64,000 bases of DNA from Channallabes apus (lineage: Eukaryota > Chordata > Actinopteri > Siluriformes > Clariidae): assembly GCA_030522415.1 (NCBI GenBank), contig CM060109.1, positions 21,001 to 85,000 of the forward strand, read 5' to 3'. A model generated the notes under the pieces. The model was not told where the DNA came from and did not search any database. It saw only the letters and a list, made by a program, of their open reading frames with translations. Below, in pieces: positions 47,828 to 60,125 of this stretch. Position numbers and translations under genes: made by a program. Position 1 is the stretch's first letter; the number at the start of each line of letters is the position of its first letter.

Positions 47828-48582
47828 GTCTGTAATTAACCGTAAATGAAAAACCTAATGAGAGCATTAATGACGCTCGGTGTGTGTGTGTTACTGCTGC
47901 GCTTCTCTCCGTGCGCTGATCATATGACTGACCCCAGCTCGCCGTCCGCATGGTCCTAAAACCCGCCCCGCTTTCTTTCTATATATATATATTAAGTGTC
48001 ATTATCACTGTCAGCCACACGGGGGAGCCACAGTACAGGAAACATGTCCAGAGCGCCTGCTTCAGAATGGTGTCCACAGAGTGAAACCTTAAAACCTGCA
48101 CACAAAAAAACCTGCATCGTTTAGATAGAAATCACTGAAGACACTCTGAATAATTTAGGCTTTGAGAAGATTTAGCATGAAAAATATAGCAAATGCTAAC
48201 TGAATACTGTGGGACACTAAACAACGCTAATTATATATAAAGTGTATTAAACGTATTTGTATAATTTTAAGAAGGGACACTGTCACAAATACGTTTTACA
48301 GAAATAAAAATTCTATATTTTTTATTAATAAATATATATGATGAGAACTCAGAGGTGATCATGCCAGTGAAGTTCTCCATGGGAGGAACATGAGGATGAA
48401 ACTCTGAGTGGAACCAGACTCGTCCTCACCCTGGGTGACACCAGACACTCAGACTGTCGATTAGTCCCTGCTGTAACTGTGTGCTGCAGAATAGAAGCTG
48501 CAGGTCATAACAGGAAAAGTCATTTAAAGTGCTTTGTTGAATTACACACAGCTGTAGCTACAAAACTGTTTGTGGATGAAGT
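47828..48582. other. Region upstream of glb1
   Basis: Contains a GC box (CCCGCCCCGC at 47962) and TATATATATATAT (47981). Otherwise no feature seen. The probable promoter lies in the first 150 bp. Confidence 0.35.
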
Positions 48583-48585
48583 GAT

Positions 48586-48672
<87 letters not shown>

Positions 48673-48790
48673 TGACTTTATTGAACCCGTTAGGGAAATT
48701 ATTGCATTACATCAGCAGCAGGTTACACTAACAGCAATAGAGGGGAAAAGCAGAATCTGATTAAGTAATTGTATCTAATATAAATTAAAA
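48583..48790. repeat. (GATA)n microsatellite and LINE tail
   Basis: About 17 GATA units, then four GACA units, then GACTTTATTGAACCCGTTAG, a common fish LINE 3' tail in minus orientation. Confidence 0.8.
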
Positions 48791-49361
48791 CAATATTGCA
48801 GATGATGCTACATAGAAACACAAAGTGCAAAATGGAAATTCAAAAAGAAAGAAAAGAAAAAGAAAGAAAATATTCTATTTGAGTGACTTTAGTCATAAGC
48901 CATAGAAAAACTGTCTCCTAATAAATGTAGTCCAAAGCCATGTCTATGATGTCTTCGTGGAACCGTTCTCAGTCGTCACATCTATCTTTAAGTACACAAG
49001 GCCATCTTGAAGAAGGGAGACAAAACTGCAGACAGGTCACCTGACAAAATGGCAGCTCTTGTTTCAGGTGTTAATTAATAATTCATTAATAATAAATTAT
49101 TAATTCAGAAATTACTCTGAAGTTTGGGGTGGTGTCACCCAATTGAGACTGAATTCGCTTTTGCATCTGATTGTTTTGGATTATTCCTTATATTATAAAG
49201 GTGTTCCTCCTTATCACTGTCATTTTATCATTGTCAGTGTTCTTCACTATCACTTGCTCATTAAGGATAAATTAATAACTTTAAAAACTATATTCATTAT
49301 TTCTCACTGTATTTGTTCATTCAAATGCAGCGGTGTATAAAGTGTGATAAAATTTTAATTA
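48791..49361. other. AT-rich spacer, nothing recognised
   Basis: No coding or repeat structure beyond AT-rich text. Confidence 0.4.
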
Positions 49362-49884
49362 CAGTGGAACCTCGGATTACGAGCATAATTCGTTCCAGAA
49401 GCGGGCTCTTATTCCAAAACACTCGTAAACCAAATTTTATTTTCCCATAGGAAATAATGGAAACTCAAATTATTCGTTCTACAGCCCAAAAGAATAAATA
49501 CATAAAAATAATTAACACAAAATATTTTAACCTTTTAAAAATTAACCTTTAAAAATTAGCAAGGAACATTGCTAGTCACACTCGCGTGAGCACATTCTAA
49601 CGGAATTACTGCTGTAAAGTAAAACAACAAAAACAAATTAACCAGCACCTTACCTCGTGACAGAGCAGAGTTTGTGTGTTTGTTTGGGAACCTGAGAGGA
49701 GGGGGGGCTCAGTCGTGATGACGTGATGCTCGGTGTCAAAACAAGAAGCGCATGCGTGATACATGATACTCGGTGCTCGTAGACCAAGACATTGCTCGTT
49801 TTTCAAGGCAAAATTTATTAAAAATCTTTGCTCGTCTTGCGGAACACTCGTAAACCATGTTACTCCTAATCTGAGGTTCCTCAG
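49362..49884. mobile_element. Tc1/mariner-type MITE
   Basis: Starts CAGTGGAACCTCGGATTACG and ends with a diverged inverted copy (AATCTGAGGTTCCTCAG), with TA on both sides. Internal pieces such as ACTCGTAAACCA recur at both ends. No transposase. Confidence 0.8.
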
Positions 49885-49939
49885 TATATCTAATATTAAA
49901 CTAATTGTAATCTTGATAAGATTACACAACTTTACACAA

Positions 49940-51020
49940 AATTACACAGCCATGGAATCTGGAACAGCGTGGCAATGGTTTGCTTCTTACCAAGAAGATA
50001 GGTCATATGAGATGACATGGAGGGGATCCACATCTGCCCCACGTAGCCTCTCTAATGGTGTCCCACAGGGCTTAGTACGTGGTCCTCTTATTTACATTTA
50101 GGCATTTGGCAGATGCTCTTATCCAGAGCGACTTACTTTTTTTTTATCTCATTACACATCTGAGCAGTTGAGGGTTAAGGGCCTTGCTCAAGGGCCCAAC
50201 AGTGGCAACTTAGTGGTTGTGGGGTTTGAACCTGGGATCTTCCGAACTGTAGTCCAATGCCTTAACCACTGAGCTACCCCTCTCAAGTTCACCCTCTTTA
50301 CCCGTTCTCTTGGTAAGGTCATATCATCACATGGCTTTTCATACCATTGTTATGCAGATGACGCACAACTTATTCTCTCATTTACTCAGGTTTCCACCCA
50401 GACCTCAGCATGTCTGGCAGACATCTCATCCTGGATAGCAGCTCATCAGCTGAAGCTCAATCTGAGTACAACCGAACTGCTGTTCATCCCTGGTGACTCA
50501 TCCCCAGGTCAAGACTTATGATATCCATGGACAACAATCAGATCACTCCTTCAGCCACTGCCCGCAATCTTGGGGTAACTCTGAACAATCATTGTCATTT
50601 TCCCCCCACATCCCTAACCTTACTTTCACTTGTCGATTTCTTCATTACAACATCAGAAGAATCCACCCATTTCTTTCTTCACAGGCTACTCAGGTGCTTG
50701 TTCATTCCCTTGTTAATTTAAGACTGGACTACTGCAACTCACTCCTGGCAGGTCTGCCTCTGTCCACCATTCATCCCCTGCAGCTGATCTAGAATTCAGC
50801 AGCATGTCTCATTTCAGCCTTCCCAAGTTCTCTCACACCACCCTACTCCTCCGCTCCCTGCACTAGTCTTCTGTAACTGCCCACATCAAATTCAAAACCC
50901 TGATGCTCTCCTACAAAGCTAAAAACAGCCCAGCACCTGTTTATCTCTCTGCTTTAATCACACAACGGACTGCAGTCTAATCCTCTAGCACTGCTTGCCT
51001 CATCCCACCCATCGCTCAGG
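49940..51020 (+). mobile_element. L2-type LINE (tail-type 2), decayed
   Basis: RT pieces WQWFASYQEDRSYEM, SNGVPQGLVRGPL (49990-50085), then a SINE insertion, then [20 protein letters not shown] at 50300, ATARNLGVTLNN, and LVNLRLDYCNSLLAGLPLS near 50710. Stops are scattered. Ends near 51020 before another LINE fragment. Confidence 0.82.
50088..50285 (-). repeat. tRNA-derived SINE, family 2
   Basis: Same structure as the copy at 39030, here placed inside the RT region of the L2 LINE between GPL and FTR. Confidence 0.88.
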
Positions 51021-51239
51021 GATCGAGGACTACATTCCACGATGATGCTGGTGAGGTCGGCCAGCTCGGCTGCCGTCACGACTGCTCCGACCTCTTTGAA
51101 CTTATTTTTGTCTTTTAAGTTAATTTTCTGTAACTTTAAACCAGTTAAATCACCACCATTGAGTGCATTAGGTATGATAGAAACAATCTTGTGTCTATTG
51201 GTTTACAATGTTGTCACAATTCAATGTTTTTAACTCTGG

Positions 51240-51740
51240 ATCCGAGCTGGCCGAGTGAGATCCTGAGGGAGAACAAAGGACGCGACCCGAAGCGCCAGCC
51301 CCAAGGGAAACGAGCCAGCGTCAGGAACAGGCATCATACTCGTGCACACCGCACACCTCTGCCTAGCATCCTGCTCGCCGACATCCAGTCACTGGAGAAC
51401 CTCAAGGCCTCAGGGTAAAGTTCCAGAGGGATATTCGGGACTGCAATCTACTCTGCTTCACCAAGACATGGCTGGACAGGACACGAATCTCAGGGAAGTC
51501 AAGGGGAGGCGGCGTGTGCTTACTGGTGAACAGCAGCTGGTGTAACAGCACGAGTGTTGTTCCACTTACACGCTCCTGCACACCAAACCTGGAATTACTG
51601 TACATCAAATGATGTTCTTTTTACCTTCCTCTGGAGTTTACATCGGTCATAATCGGCGCCGTTTATATGCCCCCTCAAGCAGACATGGACACTGCCTTAT
51701 TTGAGCTGCATGAGGCACTCACACAGCACCAAACATAGCA
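51240..51740 (+). mobile_element. Rex1/CR1-type LINE, endonuclease-region fragment
   Basis: EILRENKGRDPKRQPQGKRA, PLPSILLADIQSLENL and, in another frame, GGGVCLLVNSSWCNSTSVVP and IGAVYMPPQADMDTALFEL. This is the N-terminal basic and endonuclease region of the family, frameshifted. Confidence 0.72.
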
Positions 51741-51749
51741 CCGAGACCC

Positions 51750-52275
51750 AGTGTCACAAGCACTAATGTGCCACAAGCACTAGTGTCCCAATGCTCTGGG
51801 AGGGAAATTTGATTGGATTAGTTATGACTAGACCATCAGAAGGTGGAGTGATGTTGAAGACAATCAGAAACTTAACTTTAAGAGTTTAAGAGCATCAGTA
51901 GAAGGTGAAGAGGAGCTGAAGGAGACTGTGAGGGTCAGTGGGGTTAGAAGCTGAAGGATGTTGGTGGTAACTGTATAATGGTCGGAAGAATCCAGTGAAT
52001 ATGAGATGGTAGAGACCAGCCAATACAACGCTCATTCCAGAGGCAAAAAATGACATGAAGTTCCGCAGGGAGGAAGAAGACCATTATGGAGCATCTTGGG
52101 GGAGTCATAATAAACATTCCTTCATTCCTAACAGTCACCAAGCGTGAGTCAGCTAACCCAGAAATCTACCCCAGCACACACACACACACACACACACACA
52201 GTGATAGGGTTCTCACAAATCTCTTCTGTTAAGAGTTTACAGCTCAGCAACCTTAAAACAAACAGGATGTAGGTG

Positions 52276-52332
<57 letters not shown>

Positions 52333-52680
52333 GGAGGTGCTGCAATAAATTATGCAGTAATGCGTCATGGTGAAACTGCTAAATGCTGATACAGTGTCAC
52401 TGACAGACAGACAGACAGACACACAGACAGGGTGACTCACTTTCCAGGCCTGAAGTCATGTGGGAATGTGAGAACATTACATTATTTCATTTAGGATTCA
52501 CTTACCGCCTCGTCCCAATTGCAGGTATTCAGCTGTATTCAGGATAATTACAGCATTTATTACTAAGCCATACTGTAAACACACAAAACACCTGACAGAC
52601 ATAAGGGGAACACATGGAACTCAGATAGCTGGAACACATGTGGGGGGACTCACACACCTCACACAGTAACTCTGTATGGC
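51750..52680. other. Spacer with microsatellites
   Basis: (CA)n at 52173-52200, (GT)n at 52277-52306 continuing into (GA)n to 52331, (CAGA)n near 52405. No gene seen. Confidence 0.5.
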
Positions 52681-54440
52681 CTTTCCATTACATCATGTAT
52701 AGCAGTAAAAGACCTTGGTGTAATTATAGATTCCAGGCTTTTATTTGAAGCTCATGTAAATAATTGTACTACTATACAGTAGTTCTATAGCCTTACCTTA
52801 CCTCTAGTGTGGACTCCCGTAATACGGTTAGGTTTAAAATGATGAAGAAGTGTGTCCGAGCTAAGTTATAAGCTAAGAGAAGTCTGTTCTAATCACACCA
52901 TGCACTGCACCACGTTCCCTCCGATCCTCCAGCACTGCTCGCCTCATCCCACCATCTCTCAGGGATCGAGGGCGGCATTCATCCAGGCTCTTTTCTGTTC
53001 TGGCACCTAGGTGGTGGAATGAACTTCCTCTAGATGTCCGTACAGCAGTGACGTGCGGTGAGGGTTGGGGTTGGTGAGGCACTGACTCAGAGTCAGATTT
53101 ACAAGCATACATGGTTGTTATCCCATTCTTGATTAAATTTAATAACATTTTAAACACACCACTGCAGTATTCTTACCTTTACTTGTAAATTAAGTTTTGA
53201 AAAATTTCTTATATTCGAGATTATATCCTCCATTTTCAGGGAAAATAAAGCCAAATAGCAACGCGTTAGCACCGAATGTTGTTGGTTGTTTTTCTTTTCT
53301 TTTTTTTCTTCTTAATTTACTCTCGCATTTACTCGTGTCGTGAACTATTAGCCACAGGCTCACTATCGCCCCCATCTTTGAGGCAAAGGTACTGGCTGCC
53401 TCAAGGCCTGTATTTTCCCGCTGACTGCAAGCACGCGCCGTTTGCATGCGCTCAGTACAGTGTGTGAGTGGTGCACACTCTCACACGCACGCGCTGAGAG
53501 GCACTACCTGTCACTGCCTCAGCCTCCATGATTCTCGTCTCCCGTTGTTATTTGAACAAGAAATACAGCTATTTTGACTATGAAAATGATCCAAATGTAT
53601 AGGAAACACACCAAAATTGCATTAAAAGCATAGACCACAGGACAGATATTATATTATGTTTTATTATATTATTAATTTTTTAACAACTTATGGTGACAGC
53701 TGAGGAAACCATGTTGAGCCCTTTACCGCCCCTGGTGGCAAGGTGAGGCACTGCCTCACCTGCCTCCTATGAGTGCACGTGCCTGCCGTACAGCAGAGAC
53801 TTTGTTAAACGACGACTCAAGATGCATCTGTTTCTCCAGTACTTGGACTAACCCCCCTATTATAATATAGGGGTAGTTATTAACCTATTATTATTATAGA
53901 ATAGGTAGTTATTAACCTAGTTAACCCAGTGTAAGTGTGTATCCAGTGATGTAAACTTTAAAGCACTTTTTGTAAGTCGCTCTGGATAAGAGCGTCTGCC
54001 AAATGCCTAAATGTAAATGTAAATGTAAGAGAAGAAGAGTTATTTCTTGTTGTCAGCTGCACCTTGATACACTCACCGTCCGTAATTAGGAAGATTACAA
54101 TGTCTTACAATATTATAAAACCTTACAAATACCATACTGTGTACATCACCCTTATCTTATCACCCCAGTCTTATCTACTTTGCATTGGCTCACAGTAAAT
54201 ACTTGCATTGATTTTAAAATACTCCTATTGACCTAAAAATTACGTAAGTATCTAACAGGCTATTTGTTGGTGCCTAATATTATGAAAACTACAGCTGGGG
54301 GCAGAGGTTTTTCTTACAAAGCCCCAAAATTATGGAATAGGCGTCCAAATAGTGTTCGGGACTCAGACACAGTCTCAGTGTTTAAGTCTAGGCTAAAAAC
54401 CTATTTATTTAGCCAAGCATTTTTATAAATAGATTAGCCT
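52680..54440 (+). mobile_element. Nested L2 LINE remnants
   Basis: Outer copy: VKDLGVIIDSRLLFEAHV at 52700 and the C-terminus APKLWNRRPNSVRDSDTVS at 54320. Between them lies a second LINE 3' end (about 52860-54030) whose last exon-like text ends in AAGTCGCTCTGGATAAGAGC and (AAATGT)n. That second LINE is itself split by the hAT element at 53046. Confidence 0.7.
53046..53785. mobile_element. hAT-type non-autonomous element
   Basis: Ends CAGTGACGTGC and (inverted) CAGGCACGTGC, flanked by the 8-bp duplication CCGTACAG at 53038-53045 and 53786-53793. Subterminal GTGAGGCACTG occurs near both ends. Removing it restores the LINE text TCCGTACAGCAGAGAC. Confidence 0.85.
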
Positions 54441-54499
54441 TAGGTAAAGGAGCAGATCTGGGGGACTCAAGGACGTAGAGTATTATTACAGTATGTACA

Positions 54500-54700
54500 G
54501 GGGTAGCTCAGTGGTTAAGGCATTGGACTACGGTTCGGAAGATCCCAGGTTCAAACCCCACAACCACCAAGTTGCCACTGTTGGGCCCTTGAGCAAGGCC
54601 CTTAACCCTCAACTGCTCAGATGTGTAATGATATAAAAAAAAAAAAAAAAAAGTAAGTCGCTCTGGATAAGAGCGTCTGCCAAATGCCTAAATGTATTAT
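54500..54700 (+). repeat. tRNA-derived SINE, family 2
   Basis: Head GGGGTAGCTCAGTGGTTAAG, body GGTTCAAACCCC (B box), an A-run of about 18, then the tail AAGTCGCTCTGGATAAGAGC to AAATGTA. Confidence 0.9.
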
Positions 54701-55056
54701 GGTGAACTGGTATGTTTAGATGCTGTCTTCCTCACTCTCATTTGATCACTCAGGTTTGTTGACGGTGAGGTGATTGTTTGCTTTACATCTCAGTTCCCCC
54801 TCATGTCTGTGTTTCCTTCTGGCTCCTCCCTTTTAGTTATGATGTCATAGTTAGTCGTGCCGGAGTCCCTGCTTGCACTCTACAATAAATATACATTCAC
54901 ATTATACATTTGTACCACAGCCCAAAGAAGTAAATACATAAAAATAATTAATACAAAATTCTAAAGTAAAAATGAAATAAATTAACCTACACTTGAAAAA
55001 AGTAAAAATAAATCCAGACCGATTAGTGTTTCTGTTAGGGTTTGTGCGTGCATGCG

Positions 55057-55059
<3 letters not shown>

Positions 55060-55120
<61 letters not shown>

Positions 55121-55165
55121 GAGAGGTAAAAGATCCATTTTCTCTCTCTCTCTCTCTCTCTCTCT
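55060..55165 (+). repeat. (GT)n and (TC)n microsatellites
   Basis: About 29 GT units to 55118, then about 12 TC units at 55141-55165. Confidence 0.95.
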
Positions 55166-55399
55166 TTCGATTGAGCTTCACACCACTCTCCTACCAGTGA
55201 TCCTGACCCCTTCTGCCCTCCAGACCTGTCTGATCCACACAGCAGCCCCACTTCTGGTTACAGTTGCTACATATGGTCTGCTTAAAGATTCATGTGACAA
55301 TCAGAGACAGTTCTACTTAATAACCACAAAGATGGCTTGGTTTGCATTTGATACAAACAGTTTTACTCTGATGGCTTATGACTGCAGTCACTCGAATAG

Positions 55400-55575
55400 T
55401 TGATGAGGATGGGTTCCCTTTAGAGTCTGGTTCATCTCATGGTTTCTTCCTCATGTCCTCTCAGAGCGTTTTTCTCTCAGTACCATCACTGCTAGCTGGA
55501 ATTTGTATGCATGTTGTGTAAAGCTGCTTTGTGACAATGCCCGTTTATAAATGCTAAACAAATAAAACAGAATTT
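55400..55575 (+). repeat. L2-type LINE 3' UTR fragment
   Basis: GAGGATGGGTTCCCTTTAGA through AAAGCTGCTTTGTGACAATG, the same 3' UTR as at 45220-45440. Confidence 0.75.
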
Positions 55576-55835
55576 AATTAAATTGTTCTGAATTGTTCTT
55601 GTGTAATTGGTGGTTAACAAAGAAAACCCTGCACCTGTGTCCTTGACTCCCTCAATCCCTAACAGCTGCTGAGTGTTGAGTCTGTCAATTCATATTTATA
55701 TGATTGAGAGGTGCCAATACTTTTTGCAGGACAGTGTAGTGAGTAACATTGGAGTTCAGTGTCCTGAGTGATGATGACTGTGTGTGCATGTGTGTGGGTG
55801 CATGTGTCAGTGATGACTGTATTGAGCTACTGCTT

Positions 55836-55838
<3 letters not shown>

Positions 55839-55891
<53 letters not shown>
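55839..55891 (+). repeat. (GT)n microsatellite
   Basis: About 26 uninterrupted GT units. Confidence 0.95.
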
Positions 55892-55892
<1 letters not shown>

Positions 55893-56008
55893 ATTAGCCC
55901 TAACTTACAAAACCCAGTGTTAATGGTGTGTACTCTTCATCCTGTGACACTTTATGGGTTCTAAAGTGGGAGCAATTATACTACAGAAATGATGTACAGT
56001 GTCTTTAT

Positions 56009-56055
56009 GGGGGTCGGGGGGGGGGGGGTCGGGGGGGGGTCGGGGGGGTCGGGGA
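56009..56055 (+). repeat. G-run cluster, quadruplex candidate
   Basis: Five runs of 4-13 G separated by TC. Satisfies the four-run rule for a G-quadruplex many times over. Confidence 0.85.
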
Positions 56056-56192
56056 GGAGACTTGAGTTGCGGGTTGTTCATGCATTTCCGGTGTGTTAGT
56101 TTTCCAGGCTGTGTCCCAAATGCCACCCTGTTCCATATTCCCTACAGTGCAGATTCTCATGTACCATCTGGAACATCAAAGCTTAAAACAGT

Positions 56193-56193
<1 letters not shown>

Positions 56194-56236
<43 letters not shown>
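56194..56236 (+). repeat. (GT)n microsatellite
   Basis: About 21 GT units. Confidence 0.95.
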
Positions 56237-56239
<3 letters not shown>

Positions 56240-56454
56240 ATATATCCCACTGTGTGTGACCTCAGGGAATCAACTAAAATGTTCTAATGGAGTTGTAATT
56301 AACCCATTATCATTACAACTAATGACTCTGAGGCTTTTAGTCGTTACTGCATGTGAACTAGAACAGAGCAGAATAATTCTCTGCTAAATAACTGCAGACT
56401 TCAGCACCACATTCACACATTTTATTATCACAGGATACGGCTGAACTGATCTTC

Positions 56455-56730
56455 TCAATTCAATTGTATTTTACTTGTGTAAGGCATTTAACAATAGTCA
56501 TTGTCTCAAAGCAGCTTCACAAAATCAAAAGTAAATGATGGAAGTGTGTATGAGATGTGAATGTGTGTGAATCAGAATGATCAGATCGTACCTGATGAAC
56601 AAGCCGAGGGCGACGGTGCTGAAGGAAAAACTCCCTGTGATGGTGATATACATACAGATGAGTTCTTGACAACCTTTTAACGACGACTCAAGTCATAGCT
56701 GTTTCTTCAATACTTGGACTAATCACCTCC
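56455..56730. repeat. L2-type LINE 3'-end fragments
   Basis: AATTCAATTGTATTTTACTT and AAAGCAGCTTCACAAAATC in minus orientation (56455-56650), then a plus piece AACGACGACTCAAGTC matching the LINE C-terminus at 53800. Confidence 0.6.
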
Positions 56731-57411
56731 CCCCCCACACACACACACACCATTAAAAAAATCTTTCCAACTATGTTTGACGGATGGCCCTTAGTTAGTA
56801 ACTCAGTAACAGAGGTGCCTTACTTAAGTAGAAATTCTGGGTATCTATACTTTACTGGAGTAATTATTTTTCAGCCGACATTTTACTTCTACTCCTTACC
56901 TGTAATTTCTACTCCTTACATTTTAAAAATAGCCTCGTTACTCCTATTTTATTTCAGCTTGTCATTCAAAAAACAAACAAACAAAAACAAAAAAAAACAT
57001 CCGGATAAATCGCGCCATCCGGATGGAGCGAATTTGATTGTGGTTGGATGATGTAATGTTTGCATGTAGTTCTGTTCCAAGTTTTCTGTTCAGCATCCTG
57101 ACTCTGACGTAAGCACGTAAGCACGTCGAGCGGGACGAGGTAACTAAGCGTGTGTAATCTATCACTCGGCATGCGCATGGAAGAACAAAAAAGTCAACGG
57201 CACATTCGCTAATAACTCTGTTTGTCCATGTGATCTTTATTTTCTTCTATATCGAAGGACGTTACAGATGAGAAGTATAAACATACCATTCCGACACCCT
57301 GTTGGTTGGTACGCGATCCATCGCACCTGCACATGACGTTACGTCACACACTCCAGCAAGGACGTTTGAATAAATTTGCATTTTCGGTTGATAAGTGATA
57401 AGTGGACGAAG

Positions 57412-57472
57412 ATGTCCGTGATAGAGACTCAAGATTCGAGCGAAATGTCACAACCAAACACCAGCGAGGAAG
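57412..57472 (+). CDS. Possible first coding exon, unassigned
   Basis: ATG opens MSVIETQDSSEMSQPNTSEE and stops at a GTAACA donor-like site. The text is Ser/Glu-rich and shaped like the first exon of a transposase or host gene, with no downstream partner found before the hAT remnant at 57514. Purely structural evidence. Confidence 0.2.
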
Positions 57473-57513
57473 GTAACAGCACCAGTTGGGTAACAGGAAT
57501 TATATATATATAC

Positions 57514-58225
57514 TAGGGCCGGGACTTTAACGCGTTAATTTAGATTAATTAATTACACAAAAATAACGTGTTACATTTTTTTTAACGCATTTCAATCGCA
57601 CTTATTTTTGCACGGCGGAACGTTTCTCACTGGATGAGTCTCGGCGGACCGATTATACTGGAGCAGCAACTAGCGTTCAGACAAAAACAAACCACAGTGA
57701 ACATGGACACAGAAGCTGATGAGGCCGCTTTGGTTGGCCCTGTGTGTTATGTTTTCATCAATATGCAGAACTAACATCGATAATATTACTTGCTTTTTTG
57801 TGTGAGACAACCAGAGGAAAAGAAATGGAAGTGGTATTCTTCTTTTACTGCATTCAGTGCACACGACACATATAGTATACAGCGCGGTATTGCCCCCTGG
57901 TGGCCCGCCAGTGAATTAACATCAAACTCAAATATATTACACATTTTGTTATAAAAAACTAATTAGGGGAGAAAATTGGAAAACCCCAAAAAAATAATAA
58001 AAAAATAATAATTAATGGATGGAAGCGTTGATAAGAGCATGGTTGTGTGGAAGCTATGCAACAAGGAATTTGCATATCACCGCAGCACATCGAGCCTCAA
58101 GTATCACCTAGGGTGATATAAATTAAGGTCAAATATTTATATGCGATTAAAATGTGATTAATTTTTGATTAATTAATTACAAAGCCTCTAATTAATTAGA
58201 TTTTTTTTATCGAGTCCCAGCCCTA
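57514..58225. mobile_element. hAT-type remnant with BED finger fragment
   Basis: Ends TAGGGCCGGGACTTTAACGC and inverted GAGTCCCAGCCCTA, with ATATATAC/ATATATTA flanks. At 58017-58112 the plus strand reads DKSMVVWKLCNKEFAYHRST then SLKYHL, a BED zinc finger with the first Cys as Trp. A second, inverted end (58262-58330) lies just outside, giving a small palindrome. Confidence 0.65.
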
Positions 58226-58327
58226 ATATATTAGAGGCTTTGTAATTAATTAATCGAAAGTAATCGCATTTTAATATATTAGGGCCGGGACTCGATTAAA
58301 AGAATAATCTAATTAATTAGAGGGTTT

Positions 58328-58367
<40 letters not shown>

Positions 58368-58872
58368 CCTGCCCTGGGTGCACTAATTTTCTTGTATGTT
58401 GCCCTCACAGATTCCTGAAGCTAAGCAAGGATGTACATTTACATTCCAATAAAGGTTACTGATGACGTGCCGTGAAGTTTGACTTTTTGCACCATTAAAA
58501 TACTTATAGGCAACTAGTTATCATATCTTCTTCTCCATAAAACATGTTAATGCTCAGTAGTACACATATATGGTTCCTTAATGTATTTGCATTGTACTAA
58601 AATGCATTCTTTTTCAATTGCCATATACAGTATCCCAAATCACTATGGCCATTAAAAATACAACAAAAAAACAACAACACATTTTTCTTTTCTTTTTTTT
58701 ATGAGGTGTTAGTGCAGTATATAGGCCCATGGCACAGCCACTTTTACTTTTATACTTTAAGTAATTTTGAAACCAGTACTTACATCAGTACACATTTACT
58801 TGAGTAAAATTGTATGCGATTGTGTTGATTTGTCAGTCCAGTCCCAATATTTTGAGGTAGTTGAGTTAAGCT

Positions 58873-58873
<1 letters not shown>

Positions 58874-58937
<64 letters not shown>
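58874..58937 (+). repeat. (GT)n microsatellite
   Basis: About 31 GT units next to the 3' end of the LINE at 58945. Confidence 0.95.
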
Positions 58938-58938
<1 letters not shown>

Positions 58939-58944
58939 ATCAGT

Positions 58945-60125
58945 CCAGTCCCTTTTTGTTGAGGAGACAGATGACTGTTGCACAGTCTGGATGTGTGTGC
59001 CCGAATGCTTCGGTACCTTATTCCAGATGGCAGGAGTGTGAAGTGTGTGTGAGAGGGGTGTGTCCGATCAGCCACAATGCAGGTGGCCTTAGGGATGCAG
59101 CGTGTGGTGTAGATGTCTTCAATAGAGGGGAGAGAGACCCCGATGATCTTCTCTGCTGTTCTCACTATCCGCTGTAGGGTCTTGGGGTCCGATATGGCAC
59201 AATTCCCAAACCAGACAGTGATGCAGCCGCTCAGGATGCTCTCTATAGTTCCTCTATAGAAGGTGGTCAGGATCGGTGGTGGAAGCTGGGCCTTCCTCAG
59301 TCTTCTCAAAAAGAAGAGATGTTGTTGGGCTTTCTTGTGCAGGGAGCTGGTGTTGAGGGACCAGCTGAGGTCCTTCTCCAGGAGGACGCCCAGGAATTTG
59401 GTGCTTTCGACGATCTCCACAGAGGAGCCGTCGTTGCTCAGCGGAGAATGGTCGCCTCATGTCCTCCTAAAGTCAACAACCATCTCCTTTGTCTTGTCAA
59501 CATTCAGACACAGGTTGTTGTCTTTACACCAGTCCGTTAGCCTCTGCACTTCCTCTCTTTACGCTGACTCGTCGTTCTTGCTAATGAGACCCACCACGCT
59601 CGTGTCATCAGCGAACTTAATGATGTGATTCGAACTGTGTGTTGCTACACAGTCGTGAGTCAGCTGTGTGAACAGCAGGGGACTGAGCACACAGCCTTGT
59701 GGGGCTCCAGTGCTCATTGTGGTGGTGCTGGAGGTGACGTTCCCGATCCGTACTGACTGAGGCCTTCCGGTCAGAAAGTCCAGGATCCAGTTGCAGAGGC
59801 ATGTGTCCTTCTTGTCCAAGTGTGTGAGGGCAAGATGGCATGTAGTCGAGATGGTGTCATCCGTTGAGCGGTTAGGACAGTACGCAAATTGCAGTGGGTC
59901 CAGTGAGGGGGGCAGCAGGGTCTTGATGTGTCTCATGACAAGCCGCTCGAAGCACTTCATGATGGTGGGTGTAAGTGCAACGGGACGGTAGTCATTGAGA
60001 CAGGACACAGTAGACTTCTTGGCCATGGGGACGATGGTGGTGGCCTTGAAGCACATGGGAACGACGGCGCTGCTCAGAGAGATGTTGAAGATGTCGGTGA
60101 GAACATCTGCCAGCTGTTCAGCATA
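58945..60125 (-). mobile_element. Rex1/CR1-type LINE, 5'-truncated
   Basis: RT blocks in 59559-60125: [58 protein letters not shown] and [15 protein letters not shown] segment between KKDTC and LCNWILDFL is deleted. The C-terminal part MEIVESTKFLGVLLEKDLSW to LLPSGIRYRSIRAH follows in another frame (58950-59420). Same family as 33741-36030. Confidence 0.85.

Noticed and set aside
47925..47945. TFEB/CLEAR site upstream of glb1
   Set aside because: The sequence is TCATATGAC; the CACGTG core is absent.
48583..48670. CRISPR array or satellite
   Set aside because: Simple GATA/GACA microsatellite without spacers.
54500..54575. Functional tRNA gene
   Set aside because: A/B boxes belong to a SINE head followed by its body and tail; the same text recurs at 39030 and 50088.
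54982..59420. ORFs made of HTHTHT or VCVCVC runs
   Set aside because: They are translations of (GT)n/(CA)n microsatellites.
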